A DNA stretch of 15,150 nt, from the NCBI GenBank assembly GCA_033722295.1, contig JAWVZH010000070.1, positions 1 to 15,150 on the forward strand. Direction: 5' to 3'. Origin of the DNA: JAWVZH01 sp033722295. GTDB taxonomy: Bacteria > Bacteroidota > Bacteroidia > Chitinophagales > Saprospiraceae. Below, piece after piece: positions 1 through 7,396 of this stretch. Each line of letters begins with the position of its first letter. Within the stretch, counting starts at the first letter, position 1. The translations under genes were made by a program, and so were the position numbers. Below the pieces are notes generated by a model. That model ran no database searches. It was given only the letters and a program-made list of their open reading frames with translations, and was not told the origin of the DNA.

Positions 1-49
1 ACTAGCCACTAGCCACTAGTCACTAGCCACTAGTCACTAGCCACTTGCC
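1..49. repeat. heptanucleotide tandem array, ACTAGYC type
   Basis: Seven consecutive 7-base units are readable: ACTAGCC, ACTAGCC, ACTAGTC, ACTAGCC, ACTAGTC, ACTAGCC and ACTTGCC. The last unit runs directly into a palindrome-ended repeat. The array may extend left beyond the window. It lies in noncoding DNA upstream of pth. Confidence 0.85.
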
Positions 50-152
50 CCGAAGTACTCACTGCGATCTGCGAAGCATGAAGTGCGAAGGAGATCTGCG
101 CGCTCCGAAGCATGGAGTGTGAAGGAGATCTGCGTTCGACTTCGGGGCGAGT
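47..152. repeat. palindrome-ended intergenic repeat, two-module form
   Basis: The repeat begins GCCCCGAAGTACTCACT and ends TTCGACTTCGGGGCGAGT. Its ends are inverted: ACTTGCCCCGAAG at 43-55 against CTTCGGGGCGAGT at 140-152, with 12 of 13 positions complementary. Between the arms lie two imperfect copies of a 34-base module at 67-100 and 101-134, each ending GAAGGAGATCTGCG. The same family recurs at 1941-2143 with one or zero modules. It is noncoding; the open frames it creates on both strands are by-products. Confidence 0.8.
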
Positions 153-187
153 CACCCGTCAATGGCCTTTTGTTTACCTTTACGGTT

Positions 188-808
188 ATGTGGAAGTGGC
201 TATCCAGAATTTTCAATACCATACAGCAAACGGAAGAACCTGATCCTATGAAATATCTCATCGTCGGCCTGGGCAATATGGGGGCCGAATATGACAATAC
301 ACGGCACAATATCGGTTTCGCTGTGATCGATCACCTGGCAGGAGAGGCGGAGTTCGAACACGAATCGCATGGAGACCTCACAAAGATCAAACACAAGGGC
401 AGGACGCTATACCTGCTCAAACCGTCCACCTATATGAACCTGAGCGGCAAGGCCGTCCGGTACTGGGTACAGAAGCTCAAGGTCCAGGCGAGCAATATGC
501 TGGTTATCGTAGATGATATCAACCTGGATCTCGGTGCCATACGCCTCCGGGGGAAGGGCAGCCACGGAGGCCATAACGGACTCAAGGATATTGAAGAAAA
601 ACTGCAGACCAATTCGTACAATCGCCTGCGTATAGGTATCGGCAGCGAGTTCGGCAGGGGTCAACAGGTCGACTATGTGCTCGGAGAGTGGACAGACGAA
701 GAAAGGAAGGAACTCCCTGACATCATAAAAGCCAGCGCGGCGGCCGTCAAGGATTATACAACGATGGGCCTGAAGCGTGCGATGGATGTGCACAACAGGA
801 AGGCCTGA
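188..808 (+). CDS. pth: peptidyl-tRNA hydrolase (Pth)
   Basis: Cleaves the ester bond of peptidyl-tRNAs released from stalled ribosomes in the cytoplasm, recycling tRNA. Numbered from the internal Met at 248, the core begins MKYLIVGLGN and keeps the family's key residues: Asn10, catalytic His20 in NTRHNIGF, Asn64 in STYMNLSG, Asp90 in the VIVDD stretch, and Asn110 in GSHGGHNGL. Two starts are plausible. The ATG at 188 adds a 20-residue basic/aromatic leader (MWKWLSRIF...) before MKYL and gives 206 residues; from family knowledge, Bacteroidota Pth proteins often carry such a leader, so I chose it. The ATG at 248 gives the canonical 186 residues. No strong Shine-Dalgarno decides between them. 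An in-frame ATG at 83 lies inside the intergenic repeat and is rejected. The gene ends 8 bases before the glycosyltransferase gene, so the two are probably cotranscribed. Confidence 0.95.
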   Translation: MWKWLSRIFNTIQQTEEPDPMKYLIVGLGNMGAEYDNTRHNIGFAVIDHLAGEAEFEHESHGDLTKIKHKGRTLYLLKPSTYMNLSGKAVRYWVQKLKVQASNMLVIVDDINLDLGAIRLRGKGSHGGHNGLKDIEEKLQTNSYNRLRIGIGSEFGRGQQVDYVLGEWTDEERKELPDIIKASAAAVKDYTTMGLKRAMDVHNRKA

Positions 809-816
809 TACCCATC

Positions 817-1938
817 ATGGATCGTCCTCTCAATATCGCCCTGGTCGAACCTTTCTATACGGGTTCTCATCGACAATGGGCGGAAGGACTCCGGACGCAT
901 TCACGCCACAACATAGAGATCTTCAGCCTGCCGGGCCGCCACTGGAAATGGCGGATGCATGGCGCGGCGATCACTCTTGCCAGGGAGATCAACAACACGG
1001 ATGCCAAATTCGATGCCTTCCTCGCCACGGATATGCTGGATGTGGCAACTTTTAAAAGCTTGCTGGACCCACGATTTGCCGACATCCCGATAGCGACCTA
1101 CTTCCACGAAAATCAATTGACCTATCCGTGGTCTCCCGATGATCAGGATGTGGACCTGGGACGAGACAGGCACTATGGATGGATCAATTATACGACAGCC
1201 CTGCTCTCCGATCAGGTGTGGTTCAATTCGCATTTCCATTACGACTCCTTTCAGCGATCCCTCAAAGACTACCTGGCCGCCTTCCCGGATCACAGAAATA
1301 TGGAGACGCTCGACAGGATAAGGGAAGCATCCTCTGTCTTGCCTCTCGGCCTGGACCTGCGACCCTTCCGGGACACAGGGAAGTCATCCACGAATGAGGT
1401 TCCTGTCTTGCTGTGGAACCACCGCTGGGAGTACGACAAGAATCCGGAAGCGTTCTTCCTCCTCTGCCGGAGGCTCAAGGCCAGAGACCTCAAATTCAAA
1501 TTGATCGTCTGCGGCGAGCACAACAAGAGGCATCCCGCCATCTTCGACGTGGCCTATGATGAATTTCAAAAGGAGTTCCTTCACTGGGGTTATGCCGAAG
1601 ACCAACAACAATACACCCGACTCCTTGCCAGCGCGGATATCATCCCTGTCACGTCCAACCAGGATTTCTTCGGTGGCAGTGCGGTAGAGGCCATTGCCGC
1701 CGGCTGCCTGCCGATCTTGCCGGACAGACTGGCTTTTCCGGAACACCTCCCAGAAGATTACCGAAGCACGCTGACCTATGAGACGAATGATGACCTGTAT
1801 TCTCTGGCGGTTCAAATCATCCAGGGGGAGTTGCAGGTACCGACTGCTCCTCTGAGGAAGTATGTAGAGCGGTATGATTGGATGGAGGTGGTAGAGCAGT
1901 ATGATAAGAGGGTTGAGAGTTTAGAGTTGAGAGTGTAG
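817..1938 (+). CDS. tRNA-queuosine alpha-mannosyltransferase-like glycosyltransferase (DUF3524 family)
   Basis: The 373-residue protein matches the DUF3524/GTDC1 (QTMAN) family, whose animal member adds mannose to queuosine in the tRNA-Asp anticodon. Family motifs appear in order: EPFYTGSHRQW (11-21), LPGRHWKWRMHGAA (38-51), YFHENQLTYPW (95-105) and VWFNSHFHYDSF (134-145) in the N-terminal half; LLWNHRWEYDKNP (198-210), and FFGGSAVEAIAAGCLPILP (284-302) carrying the GT-B acidic nucleotide-sugar site, in the C-terminal half. Length is close to the family's. It follows pth by 8 bases, a fitting tRNA-metabolism partner. Cytoplasmic; no signal peptide. The exact sugar and acceptor in this bacterium are inferred, not shown. 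The last codons (VESLELRV) are encoded by a heptanucleotide repeat and may be a late extension. Confidence 0.88.
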   Translation: MDRPLNIALVEPFYTGSHRQWAEGLRTHSRHNIEIFSLPGRHWKWRMHGAAITLAREINNTDAKFDAFLATDMLDVATFKSLLDPRFADIPIATYFHENQLTYPWSPDDQDVDLGRDRHYGWINYTTALLSDQVWFNSHFHYDSFQRSLKDYLAAFPDHRNMETLDRIREASSVLPLGLDLRPFRDTGKSSTNEVPVLLWNHRWEYDKNPEAFFLLCRRLKARDLKFKLIVCGEHNKRHPAIFDVAYDEFQKEFLHWGYAEDQQQYTRLLASADIIPVTSNQDFFGGSAVEAIAAGCLPILPDRLAFPEHLPEDYRSTLTYETNDDLYSLAVQIIQGELQVPTAPLRKYVERYDWMEVVEQYDKRVESLELRV

Positions 1939-1939
1939 C
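1912..1939. repeat. short heptanucleotide array, GTTKAGA type
   Basis: The units GTTGAGA, GTTTAGA and GTTGAGA, plus a degenerate fourth (GTGTAGC), are in register at 1912-1939. They cover the last codons and the stop of the glycosyltransferase gene and run into the next intergenic repeat. Confidence 0.6.
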
Positions 1940-1940
1940 G

Positions 1941-2143
1941 GCCCCTGAAGTACTCACTTTGATCTCCGAAGCATGGAGTGCGAAGGAGATCTGCGTTCGA
2001 CTTCGGGGCAAGTGACAAGCCCCAAAGTACTCACTCTGTTCGACTTCGGGGCAAGTGTTAAGTCCCAAAGTACTCCCTGCGTTCGACTTCGGGGTAAGTG
2101 GCAAGCCCCAAAGTACTCACTCTGTTCGACTTCGGGGCAAGTG
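1941..2143. repeat. palindrome-ended repeat array: one-module copy plus three 43-base copies
   Basis: The first copy (1941-2014) reads GCCCCTGAAGTACTCAC ... CTTCGGGGCAAGTG with a single 34-base module at 1962-1995. Three 43-base copies without the module follow head to tail at 2015-2057, 2058-2100 and 2101-2143. The first and third differ only near their ends; the middle one is more diverged (TAAGTCCC, CCCTGCG). Each copy has CCCC.AAG / CTTCGGGG inverted ends able to form a stem. All are in the same orientation as the copy at 47-152, so the repeats bracket the pth unit. There are no unique spacers, so this is not a CRISPR array. Confidence 0.85.
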
Positions 2144-2168
2144 ACATGAGTCTGAATCCCAAGTTCTC

Positions 2169-2196
2169 TAATCAATAAACCATAATCAATAATCAC
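2169..2196. repeat. short heptanucleotide array, TAATCAA type
   Basis: The four consecutive 7-base units are TAATCAA, TAAACCA, TAATCAA and TAATCAC. They lie between the palindrome-ended repeats and the terminator of the CHAT gene. Confidence 0.6.
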
Positions 2197-2198
2197 TC

Positions 2199-2217
2199 AA
2201 AAGAGTGCCGAAGGCAC
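2199..2217 (-). terminator. probable intrinsic terminator of the CHAT gene
   Basis: Read on the minus strand, GTGCC-TTC-GGCAC forms a perfect 5-base-pair hairpin followed by TCTTTT. It starts about 10 bases after the stop of the CHAT gene. The stem is short and the T-run is interrupted. A competing CACTC/GAGTG pairing overlaps it. Confidence 0.5.
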
Positions 2218-2226
2218 GATACACTA

Positions 2227-5200
2227 CTAACCCGGAACATCAGCCTTCCTGCGTTTTCTCTTAACTCTCCAAATAATTATGGCAATTCCGACCACGACAA
2301 AGGCACCAATAATCCACGGTATCCACCAGTGGCCAACAGGCATGTTACCCCCCTGACCGACGAGAACGAGGCCCGCCCAGTAGTAGGGGTGGACAAGATC
2401 ACCGCGGTGATGAAACAGGTAGTGCCTTTTGGAATCTGTCAGGGCCTGGGATATATCGTTGCCATTTTTTACTCTCCCCAGAAAATCTTCAGTGATCTCC
2501 ACACTTTGTTTTTCGTCGATCGACCAAAGTGACATCAGGATATTTTGACAACCTGCATAGCGGAAGGCATGAGACAGGCTGGCCACGCCCTGTCCTCTGT
2601 CCAGGGCGCCGAGACCGGTTTGACAAGCGGTGAGGATAGCCAGGTCCTGGTCCAGGTTTAGTCCAAAGATCTCATAGGTGTGCAGCCAGCCATCCTCGGA
2701 GGTAGAGTCGGAAGGTAGTAAGGCAATACGGCTGAAAAGAGGATGCGCCTCGTCGACTTCGGCATGAGTGGCTAACACCAACACATCCGAACGATGTGAT
2801 CTCCGTTTGAAATTGTATTCCGAGGCTTGCCCGGCGATTAAATACGTGCCCGGTATTTTGGACCCAAGATTCCTGAGCATAGATACCGCATTCGGCTGAC
2901 GCAATAATTCGATATGATCGTAATTCGGGAATTCGGATTTCAGAAATGACTTGATGTCATCATCAAAACCGGGAGCGACACCCAAAATCGAATCCAGTTC
3001 TTCGGCAGTTGATGATTGGAGCAACGGATCTATGGAGTGACTGTAGAGAATATTATATTTTTCTATGAGAAATGAATTTGAATTGTTCCGAAGGGCTTCG
3101 AATGGCAGGAAATGAAGTTTGCCATCCGGAATGACGATAATATTATCTGTTTCAATGGTCTCTTCCAGGGGTTCAAATACAACTTCGAAGAGTTCGTTCA
3201 ATGGCTGAAGGTCGCCGAGATTGCGAAGCGAATGGATGGCATTGTCGATCGGTTCCTCAATAGAATCAGGGTCAGAGAGTTCCAGGTATTCAATTTTATC
3301 AGCATCGATGATAAAGGCAAGGGTTGACCGGTCCCCGATGAAATAGTTGACCAGAGTAGCGTCCTTTTTTCTCAGCATGGCTTGTATCGCGTCGAGGTCC
3401 AACTCCTGGACGCCGTATTTTACTTTATAATACTGTGGATTGGACTGGCTTAGCCTCTTTTTGAAGATGTCGTATTCTCTGTGGACGTCGAACAAGACCT
3501 TTTCGAGAGAATCTATGGTTGTTTGGTTCTCGGACAGTTCTACATGATGAAGTTCTTCTTCGAGGCGCTCGATGTCTCTTTGAAAGGCCTGTTCTTTTTC
3601 AGCGTCCTCGACGGACAGCCCCAGGACCTGTACCGGTGAGGCCGCTTTCAAGGACATCTTGTACAAAACGTCCTTGGTCTGCTCAGCGATAGAAAGCGCG
3701 TCTACCAGGTAGATCTTTTCTCCTGTCGCCTCGAAGGCCGTGATCCTCGTTTTGATGATTTCCTCGTAATGCGGCCAGTACGTCTTGACACGTTCGATGG
3801 CATCATTGCCCTCGAGGTAGGCGGACGAAGTGGAAGATAGATGTTCTTCCAGTTTGTCAGCTTCGGTCAGGGCCGTCTTTAAATATCGATCGTCTCCGGT
3901 CTGGGCATACAATGCATTGAGGATATGGATCTTGCTGGAGAGAAGATGACGAAAGGCGTGAAAACGCGCGTAGCTCTCGAGGGGCGGGCTACTCAAAAGA
4001 TCATATGCCTCGGGGTGTTTTGAAACCTGTTGCAATGCGCGCTGGATGTGAGATCGGGCGGAGTCGATCTGACCCTGGGCGAGATAAAGATCAGCCAGGG
4101 CGCCATAAGAGTAGGCCATTTCAATTTTCAGCCTTGAATCGGCTTGTTTATAGACCTCGATAGAGGACTGGTAGTATTCTATGGCCGCTGATGTATCTTC
4201 CAGAATGAGAGATACATCGCCAGCCCGATAGTAAAATTCGCCCAAATTGTTCGGTATGGGATCCCAGCCATACTTCCTGAATCCGGCAATGCCTTTTTGC
4301 AGAAGTTGGAGTTCTTCTTCATATCTCTGGAGTTGGTGTAAGGTATGGCTTCTGGTGAGCTGGAAATACGATATTATTTCGTCATCCTGACCAAACGAGG
4401 ATTCTATGATGTCAATGGCACTTTGATAATCTTCCTCGGATTTTTCTACATTGCCCAAAAGTGCATGGATCCTTGATCTGAGCTGGTATAGAAAATGCAG
4501 GGTCGGGGTCTGGCCTTGTTGAGAACCAATAAACCTTCCTTCTGCCATATTGAGATATTCCAGGGCCTTGTTGCGATAGCCGATGGAATAGAACATGTTG
4601 GCGATGTTGTAATAGCCTGTGCCTATATTATTGTTGAGATCCTCTTCCTCTTTAGTCAGGGCGACAGATCTCTGAAGGAGTTCAATGGCTTCGAGTGCAC
4701 CCCCCACTTCGTATATCGCATTGGCTAAATTGGCTAATACGCGGGCATAGTCATAAGAATTTGCCAGGTCATTGGCCTCCATGGCGTTCAGCGCGGCTTT
4801 GTAATATCTGATGGCTTTTTGAGTATATCCCCTGTTATCAGCAAATGATCCCGTGAGGTTATAGGAAGGCACCAATCGCATGCTGGTTTCTTCGTAAAGC
4901 TCCTGTCCGCAGTTCAAAGCAGCAGAAACGAGAGAATCTCCGACATCATACCTGTGCTGTATATGTTTGATGATACCAACATCATTGAGCATGTTGATCT
5001 TGATGAGATTGCAAGGCCCGATGCTCTCATCGATTTTTTTGAGTGCGGCCCATCCCATGCTGTCCGCAGCGGGTATATTGAAGCGCATCATCTGTATACC
5101 GGTCTCAACATAGGGTATCAAAGCCTTGATCAACGGCAGTGTATCGCGCATGGTGACCATCAGAGCTTTTGAGCTGTCTACCAGAGAGGCCGCCGAGTCC

Positions 5201-5445
5201 ACCTTTTGAGTCAGGGTGTGCATCCTTGCCAGGAATAGCAGCGATAGAACGGTACTGTCTTTTTTACCTTCCGCGAAATATTTCTGTATGGCCATTTGCA
5301 AGGATCGCTTGGCTTCGGGAAACTGCCTCTTGTATATGTGATATTGAGCCTGTTGATAGGCGTCGGCGCTGGGCGCAGGATTTGGTGTTTTCTGACCAAA
5401 TACAACAGCCGAGAAAAACAGTAAGATGACGGGACTCCAATTCAT
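2227..5445 (-). CDS. secreted TPR-CHAT domain protein (caspase-like), C-terminally membrane anchored
   Basis: The protein has 1072 residues. Residues 1-18 look like a signal peptide (basic-poor start, hydrophobic LLFFSAVVFG, then Gln-Lys). About 30-560 is a helical TPR-like array with many YY/YN..A..Y..A repeats, followed by a charged coiled-coil stretch near 615-680. About 690-1030 is a CHAT domain, related to caspases and separases. The putative catalytic dyad is present: His894 in VLATHAEVDE and Cys941 in ILTACQTGLG, 47 residues apart. A hydrophobic helix at about 1040-1059 precedes a very basic tail (KRKRRK), so the bulk of the protein should face the periplasm. It is the third gene after the ECF sigma and anti-sigma genes on the same strand, separated by a structured 346-base spacer; no promoter of its own was seen. 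Substrate is unknown. CHAT proteins in general cleave partner proteins, but that is family knowledge only. Confidence 0.9.
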   Translation of the reverse strand: MNWSPVILLFFSAVVFGQKTPNPAPSADAYQQAQYHIYKRQFPEAKRSLQMAIQKYFAEGKKDSTVLSLLFLARMHTLTQKVDSAASLVDSSKALMVTMRDTLPLIKALIPYVETGIQMMRFNIPAADSMGWAALKKIDESIGPCNLIKINMLNDVGIIKHIQHRYDVGDSLVSAALNCGQELYEETSMRLVPSYNLTGSFADNRGYTQKAIRYYKAALNAMEANDLANSYDYARVLANLANAIYEVGGALEAIELLQRSVALTKEEEDLNNNIGTGYYNIANMFYSIGYRNKALEYLNMAEGRFIGSQQGQTPTLHFLYQLRSRIHALLGNVEKSEEDYQSAIDIIESSFGQDDEIISYFQLTRSHTLHQLQRYEEELQLLQKGIAGFRKYGWDPIPNNLGEFYYRAGDVSLILEDTSAAIEYYQSSIEVYKQADSRLKIEMAYSYGALADLYLAQGQIDSARSHIQRALQQVSKHPEAYDLLSSPPLESYARFHAFRHLLSSKIHILNALYAQTGDDRYLKTALTEADKLEEHLSSTSSAYLEGNDAIERVKTYWPHYEEIIKTRITAFEATGEKIYLVDALSIAEQTKDVLYKMSLKAASPVQVLGLSVEDAEKEQAFQRDIERLEEELHHVELSENQTTIDSLEKVLFDVHREYDIFKKRLSQSNPQYYKVKYGVQELDLDAIQAMLRKKDATLVNYFIGDRSTLAFIIDADKIEYLELSDPDSIEEPIDNAIHSLRNLGDLQPLNELFEVVFEPLEETIETDNIIVIPDGKLHFLPFEALRNNSNSFLIEKYNILYSHSIDPLLQSSTAEELDSILGVAPGFDDDIKSFLKSEFPNYDHIELLRQPNAVSMLRNLGSKIPGTYLIAGQASEYNFKRRSHRSDVLVLATHAEVDEAHPLFSRIALLPSDSTSEDGWLHTYEIFGLNLDQDLAILTACQTGLGALDRGQGVASLSHAFRYAGCQNILMSLWSIDEKQSVEITEDFLGRVKNGNDISQALTDSKRHYLFHHRGDLVHPYYWAGLVLVGQGGNMPVGHWWIPWIIGAFVVVGIAIIIWRVKRKRRKADVPG

Positions 5446-5791
5446 AATTCGATATGGTCATAAATTACGAATGTGATGTGAGAAATGAAGAAAACGGGTA
5501 AGAAATTATGTTGCGCTGCAGAAATTCCAATTCGGTTTCCTGATCCCCAGCTCGGTGTGTTCATCATGATATTCCGAAGAGCGAATCGGGACTTGTAGTG
5601 AAGGTGAAATCCTTCACTAGACCGGCTGCTCACGGTTGTATTCACCGAGCACCCGGCCTCTCGCATGGACGCACTGCGTTTGCTATTCGAGTAAATTGGG
5701 CCGCGGTGCGAATGTGACAGGTGAGGTAGAAGGCATTCCATAAGGATTTTCCCTGTGAACGGGAAAAGAGTGAATACCGCAAAACCTTGAC
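5446..5791 (-). other. structured noncoding spacer between anti-sigma and CHAT genes
   Basis: These 346 bases have no convincing gene; a 99-codon minus-strand frame (5442-5741) shows no family features. Three hairpins are visible: TTTTCCC/GGGAAAA at 5747-5767, and two adjacent ones at 5596-5656 described separately. The spacer contrasts with the 2-base gap between the two genes upstream. It could be a processed RNA, an attenuator, or the remnant of a small insertion. Confidence 0.5.
5596..5656 (-). other. two adjacent hairpins in the operon spacer
   Basis: Hairpin 1 is a perfect 9-base-pair stem, TAGTGAAGG/CCTTCACTA, at 5596-5604 and 5611-5619 with a 6-base loop. Hairpin 2 at 5622-5656 pairs CCGGCTGCTC with GAGCACCCGG (one mismatch) and, past a 2-base bulge, GGT with ACC around a 7-base loop. 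On the minus-strand transcript hairpin 2 comes first, with its bulge on the 3' arm. Order and bulge faintly recall group II intron domains V and VI, but the loop and 5' triad do not fit the consensus. No U-tract follows, so it is not an obvious terminator. Confidence 0.55.
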
Positions 5792-6517
5792 CTATTTCAT
5801 CACCTCCCTGGCCTCCAGATTAAAGCGGTGGGCATCATCTTCGGCGATATCGGAAAGAATGGATTTGTAAGTCTCGTCATCCAATTGATAAAGCGTATAA
5901 GCGAGATACCACTGTGACTTTTCTCTTAATTCCAGGTCATCTGTTCTTGAGAGGAGGGCTGAGAATTGATCTCTGGCGCCTTCGAGTTCACCGCTGTTGA
6001 GCAGAGACTGGGCTTCGTAGTAGCAAGCTTTGTCGAAGCCGGAATCCTGGCATAGCCTGGCAAAGGCTTCTTTAGCCTGTTCGTAGTCCTCATTTTTATA
6101 ATTGATCATGGCTTCATCAAATGCCTGGTCTTCGGTTTCTCCCATTTTCACCGGTGTGCCCGGATCTTCATAGTAGACCGAGGCAAAAGGATTACTGTCA
6201 CCAGCAGGTGAGGTACGAGTTTGCCATAAGAAGAATCCCAATAATATGGCCAGCGATGCCGCGATTGCCAACGATCGATAATTATTGAAATCTATGACTC
6301 TTGCCCCAGGTTTCTTTTCCTTGTCCTCTCCTCCTTGAGCAAAACTGGACATTTGTTCACGCAAACCCGCTGCCATGATACCCCTTCTCAAGGTCTTCTC
6401 AATATCAACTTCGTCAGCTAATCCTTTGTCGGACTTCAGGGCTTCTTCAAACTGTCTGGCCTCTTCTTCTGACAGTTCTCCATCGATATATGCATGTATA
6501 TTTTCGTAATGATTCAT
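5792..6517 (-). CDS. anti-sigma factor-like membrane protein with periplasmic TPR-like repeats
   Basis: 241 residues. The N-terminus (HAYIDGELSEEEARQFEEAL, residues 8-27) is typical of cytoplasmic anti-sigma domains in bacterial ECF systems, though without a clear zinc-binding His/Cys set. One membrane helix follows at about 82-99 (LAIAASLAILLGFFLWQ). Residues 130-235 hold TPR-like helices (NYKNEDYEQAKEAFARL, YYEAQSLLNSGELEGARDQF, WYLAYTLYQL), presumably in the periplasm where they could bind other TPR proteins such as the CHAT product. The start codon lies 2 bases after the sigma-factor stop, indicating translational coupling. Role inferred: it holds the sigma factor at the membrane and releases it on an envelope signal. 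It could also be an assembly scaffold. Confidence 0.8.
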   Translation of the reverse strand: MNHYENIHAYIDGELSEEEARQFEEALKSDKGLADEVDIEKTLRRGIMAAGLREQMSSFAQGGEDKEKKPGARVIDFNNYRSLAIAASLAILLGFFLWQTRTSPAGDSNPFASVYYEDPGTPVKMGETEDQAFDEAMINYKNEDYEQAKEAFARLCQDSGFDKACYYEAQSLLNSGELEGARDQFSALLSRTDDLELREKSQWYLAYTLYQLDDETYKSILSDIAEDDAHRFNLEAREVMK

Positions 6518-6519
6518 AA

Positions 6520-7083
6520 CTATCCATTATTCGGTGCATAAAGCGTACGTAGCTTTTTCATACACCGGTATTTTTCATTTTTTGACGTGTTGCCTGAAAA
6601 TCCCATAATCTCGTTGATCTCAGACATTTTCTTCTTTTCGTAATAAAAGAGAAGTAGGAGCTTCTTACATTTTTCACCTAGCTTTTTGAACATGGATTCT
6701 ACCTTCCTGGTCTTTTCCAGAGATTCCATCTCCTCGAAGTAAGTCGGGTTCTCTACCTGCAGATTTTCGTGGGACTCCTCCATCTTTACAGACGTCCTGG
6801 TCCTCGCACTTTTCCTGTTCTCCAACCATCTGAAACGACAAATCTGATTGATATAGGTCGTTATCTTGACGTTGCTCTGCAGTTCGAACTTGCCATCATG
6901 GACATTTGAATAAAATGCAATGATGCCATCTTGCAGAATGTCCTCTGCATCTTGTTCACTACCACCGTTGTGATAGATAAAAGACCTGATTTGCGGTCTC
7001 ATCTGATCGTACAGATACTTCAGAACGTCAGAGTCGTTGTTCATGACGCCCCGAAGGACTTGTTCGGGTGAAAAACTCTCCAT
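6520..7083 (-). CDS. ECF-type RNA polymerase sigma factor
   Basis: 187 residues, usual for an ECF sigma factor. Region 2 spans about 20-95, with the core-binding AEDILQDGIIAFYSN (46-60) and the promoter-melting segment ITTYINQICRFRWLENRKS (74-92). A variable linker follows, then region 4 (about 124-182) with a helix-turn-helix in MSEINEIMGFSGNTSKNEKY (153-172). It is the first gene of a minus-strand operon with an anti-sigma-like protein and the CHAT protein, so it likely controls that operon and perhaps the divergent lipoprotein genes. A TAACTTTG box lies 24 bases upstream of the start. The basic, lysine-rich region 4 (KLGEKCKKLLLLFYYEKKK) is typical of Bacteroidota members. Targets are not identifiable from this window alone. 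Confidence 0.92.
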   Translation of the reverse strand: MESFSPEQVLRGVMNNDSDVLKYLYDQMRPQIRSFIYHNGGSEQDAEDILQDGIIAFYSNVHDGKFELQSNVKITTYINQICRFRWLENRKSARTRTSVKMEESHENLQVENPTYFEEMESLEKTRKVESMFKKLGEKCKKLLLLFYYEKKKMSEINEIMGFSGNTSKNEKYRCMKKLRTLYAPNNG

Positions 7084-7106
7084 TGGCTTGATTGGCTTTC
7101 TTTCTT

Positions 7107-7133
7107 CAAAGTTAGTAAATCAAGCACTTTCAA
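7107..7133 (-). promoter_or_regulatory. Bacteroidota-type promoter for the sigma/anti-sigma/CHAT operon
   Basis: On the minus strand TAACTTTG (7114-7107) matches the Bacteroidota -7 consensus TAnnTTTG exactly. A TTG at 7133-7131 sits 16 bases upstream as a possible -33 element, slightly closer than usual. The predicted transcript start is a few bases downstream, giving a short leader of under 20 bases. This box fits the housekeeping sigma factor rather than an ECF factor. Confidence 0.6.
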
Positions 7134-7396
7134 TGGTGAATAGGGCGAGAAGGTGAAAGGTCATCAAACGAAGGAATATTTAATTAAAACTTTGAAATTG
7201 GTGCAGGAGATAGATCGTTATGAGTTAGGGAAGCGAGTACAGAATAATTCCTAAGAATTACCAAATACAAAAGGGGAAATGAGAAACACAAAGATTGATG
7301 ATCTGTGATTAATTTCAGGAGTATTTTGCCAGTAAATCACAAGCCACTTGATGACCATATGGTTGCTCAATCTATAAATCACTAAAAATTGGTACA
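7134..7396. other. divergent intergenic region
   Basis: This AT-rich stretch lies between the sigma gene and the divergent lipoprotein gene. It contains a TAATTC-CTAA-GAATTA inverted repeat at 7245-7260 and a CCATATGG palindrome near 7357, either of which could be an operator. No TAnnTTTG box was found on the plus strand, so the divergent promoter may be of another type. Confidence 0.35.

Noticed and set aside
83..187. Upstream in-frame extension of pth starting at ATG 83
   Set aside because: It translates the intergenic repeat (RRRSARSEAWSVKEICV) and is unlike any Pth.
2015..2143. Three evenly spaced 43-base repeats resembling a CRISPR array
   Set aside because: The copies abut head to tail with no unique spacers and there are no cas genes; they belong to the intergenic repeat family.
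1812..2196. Minus-strand open frames across the repeat array
   Set aside because: They are translations of the palindrome-ended repeat, partly overlap the glycosyltransferase gene, and show no protein-family features.
5468..5717. CGAATGTGA direct repeat (5468-5476 and 5709-5717) as a target-site duplication of a lost insertion
   Set aside because: A 9-base match in about 350 bases can arise by chance, and no inverted ends border the enclosed segment.
5442..5741. 99-codon minus-strand frame in the operon spacer
   Set aside because: It overlaps the start of the CHAT gene, runs through the hairpins and shows no recognisable domain or signal peptide.
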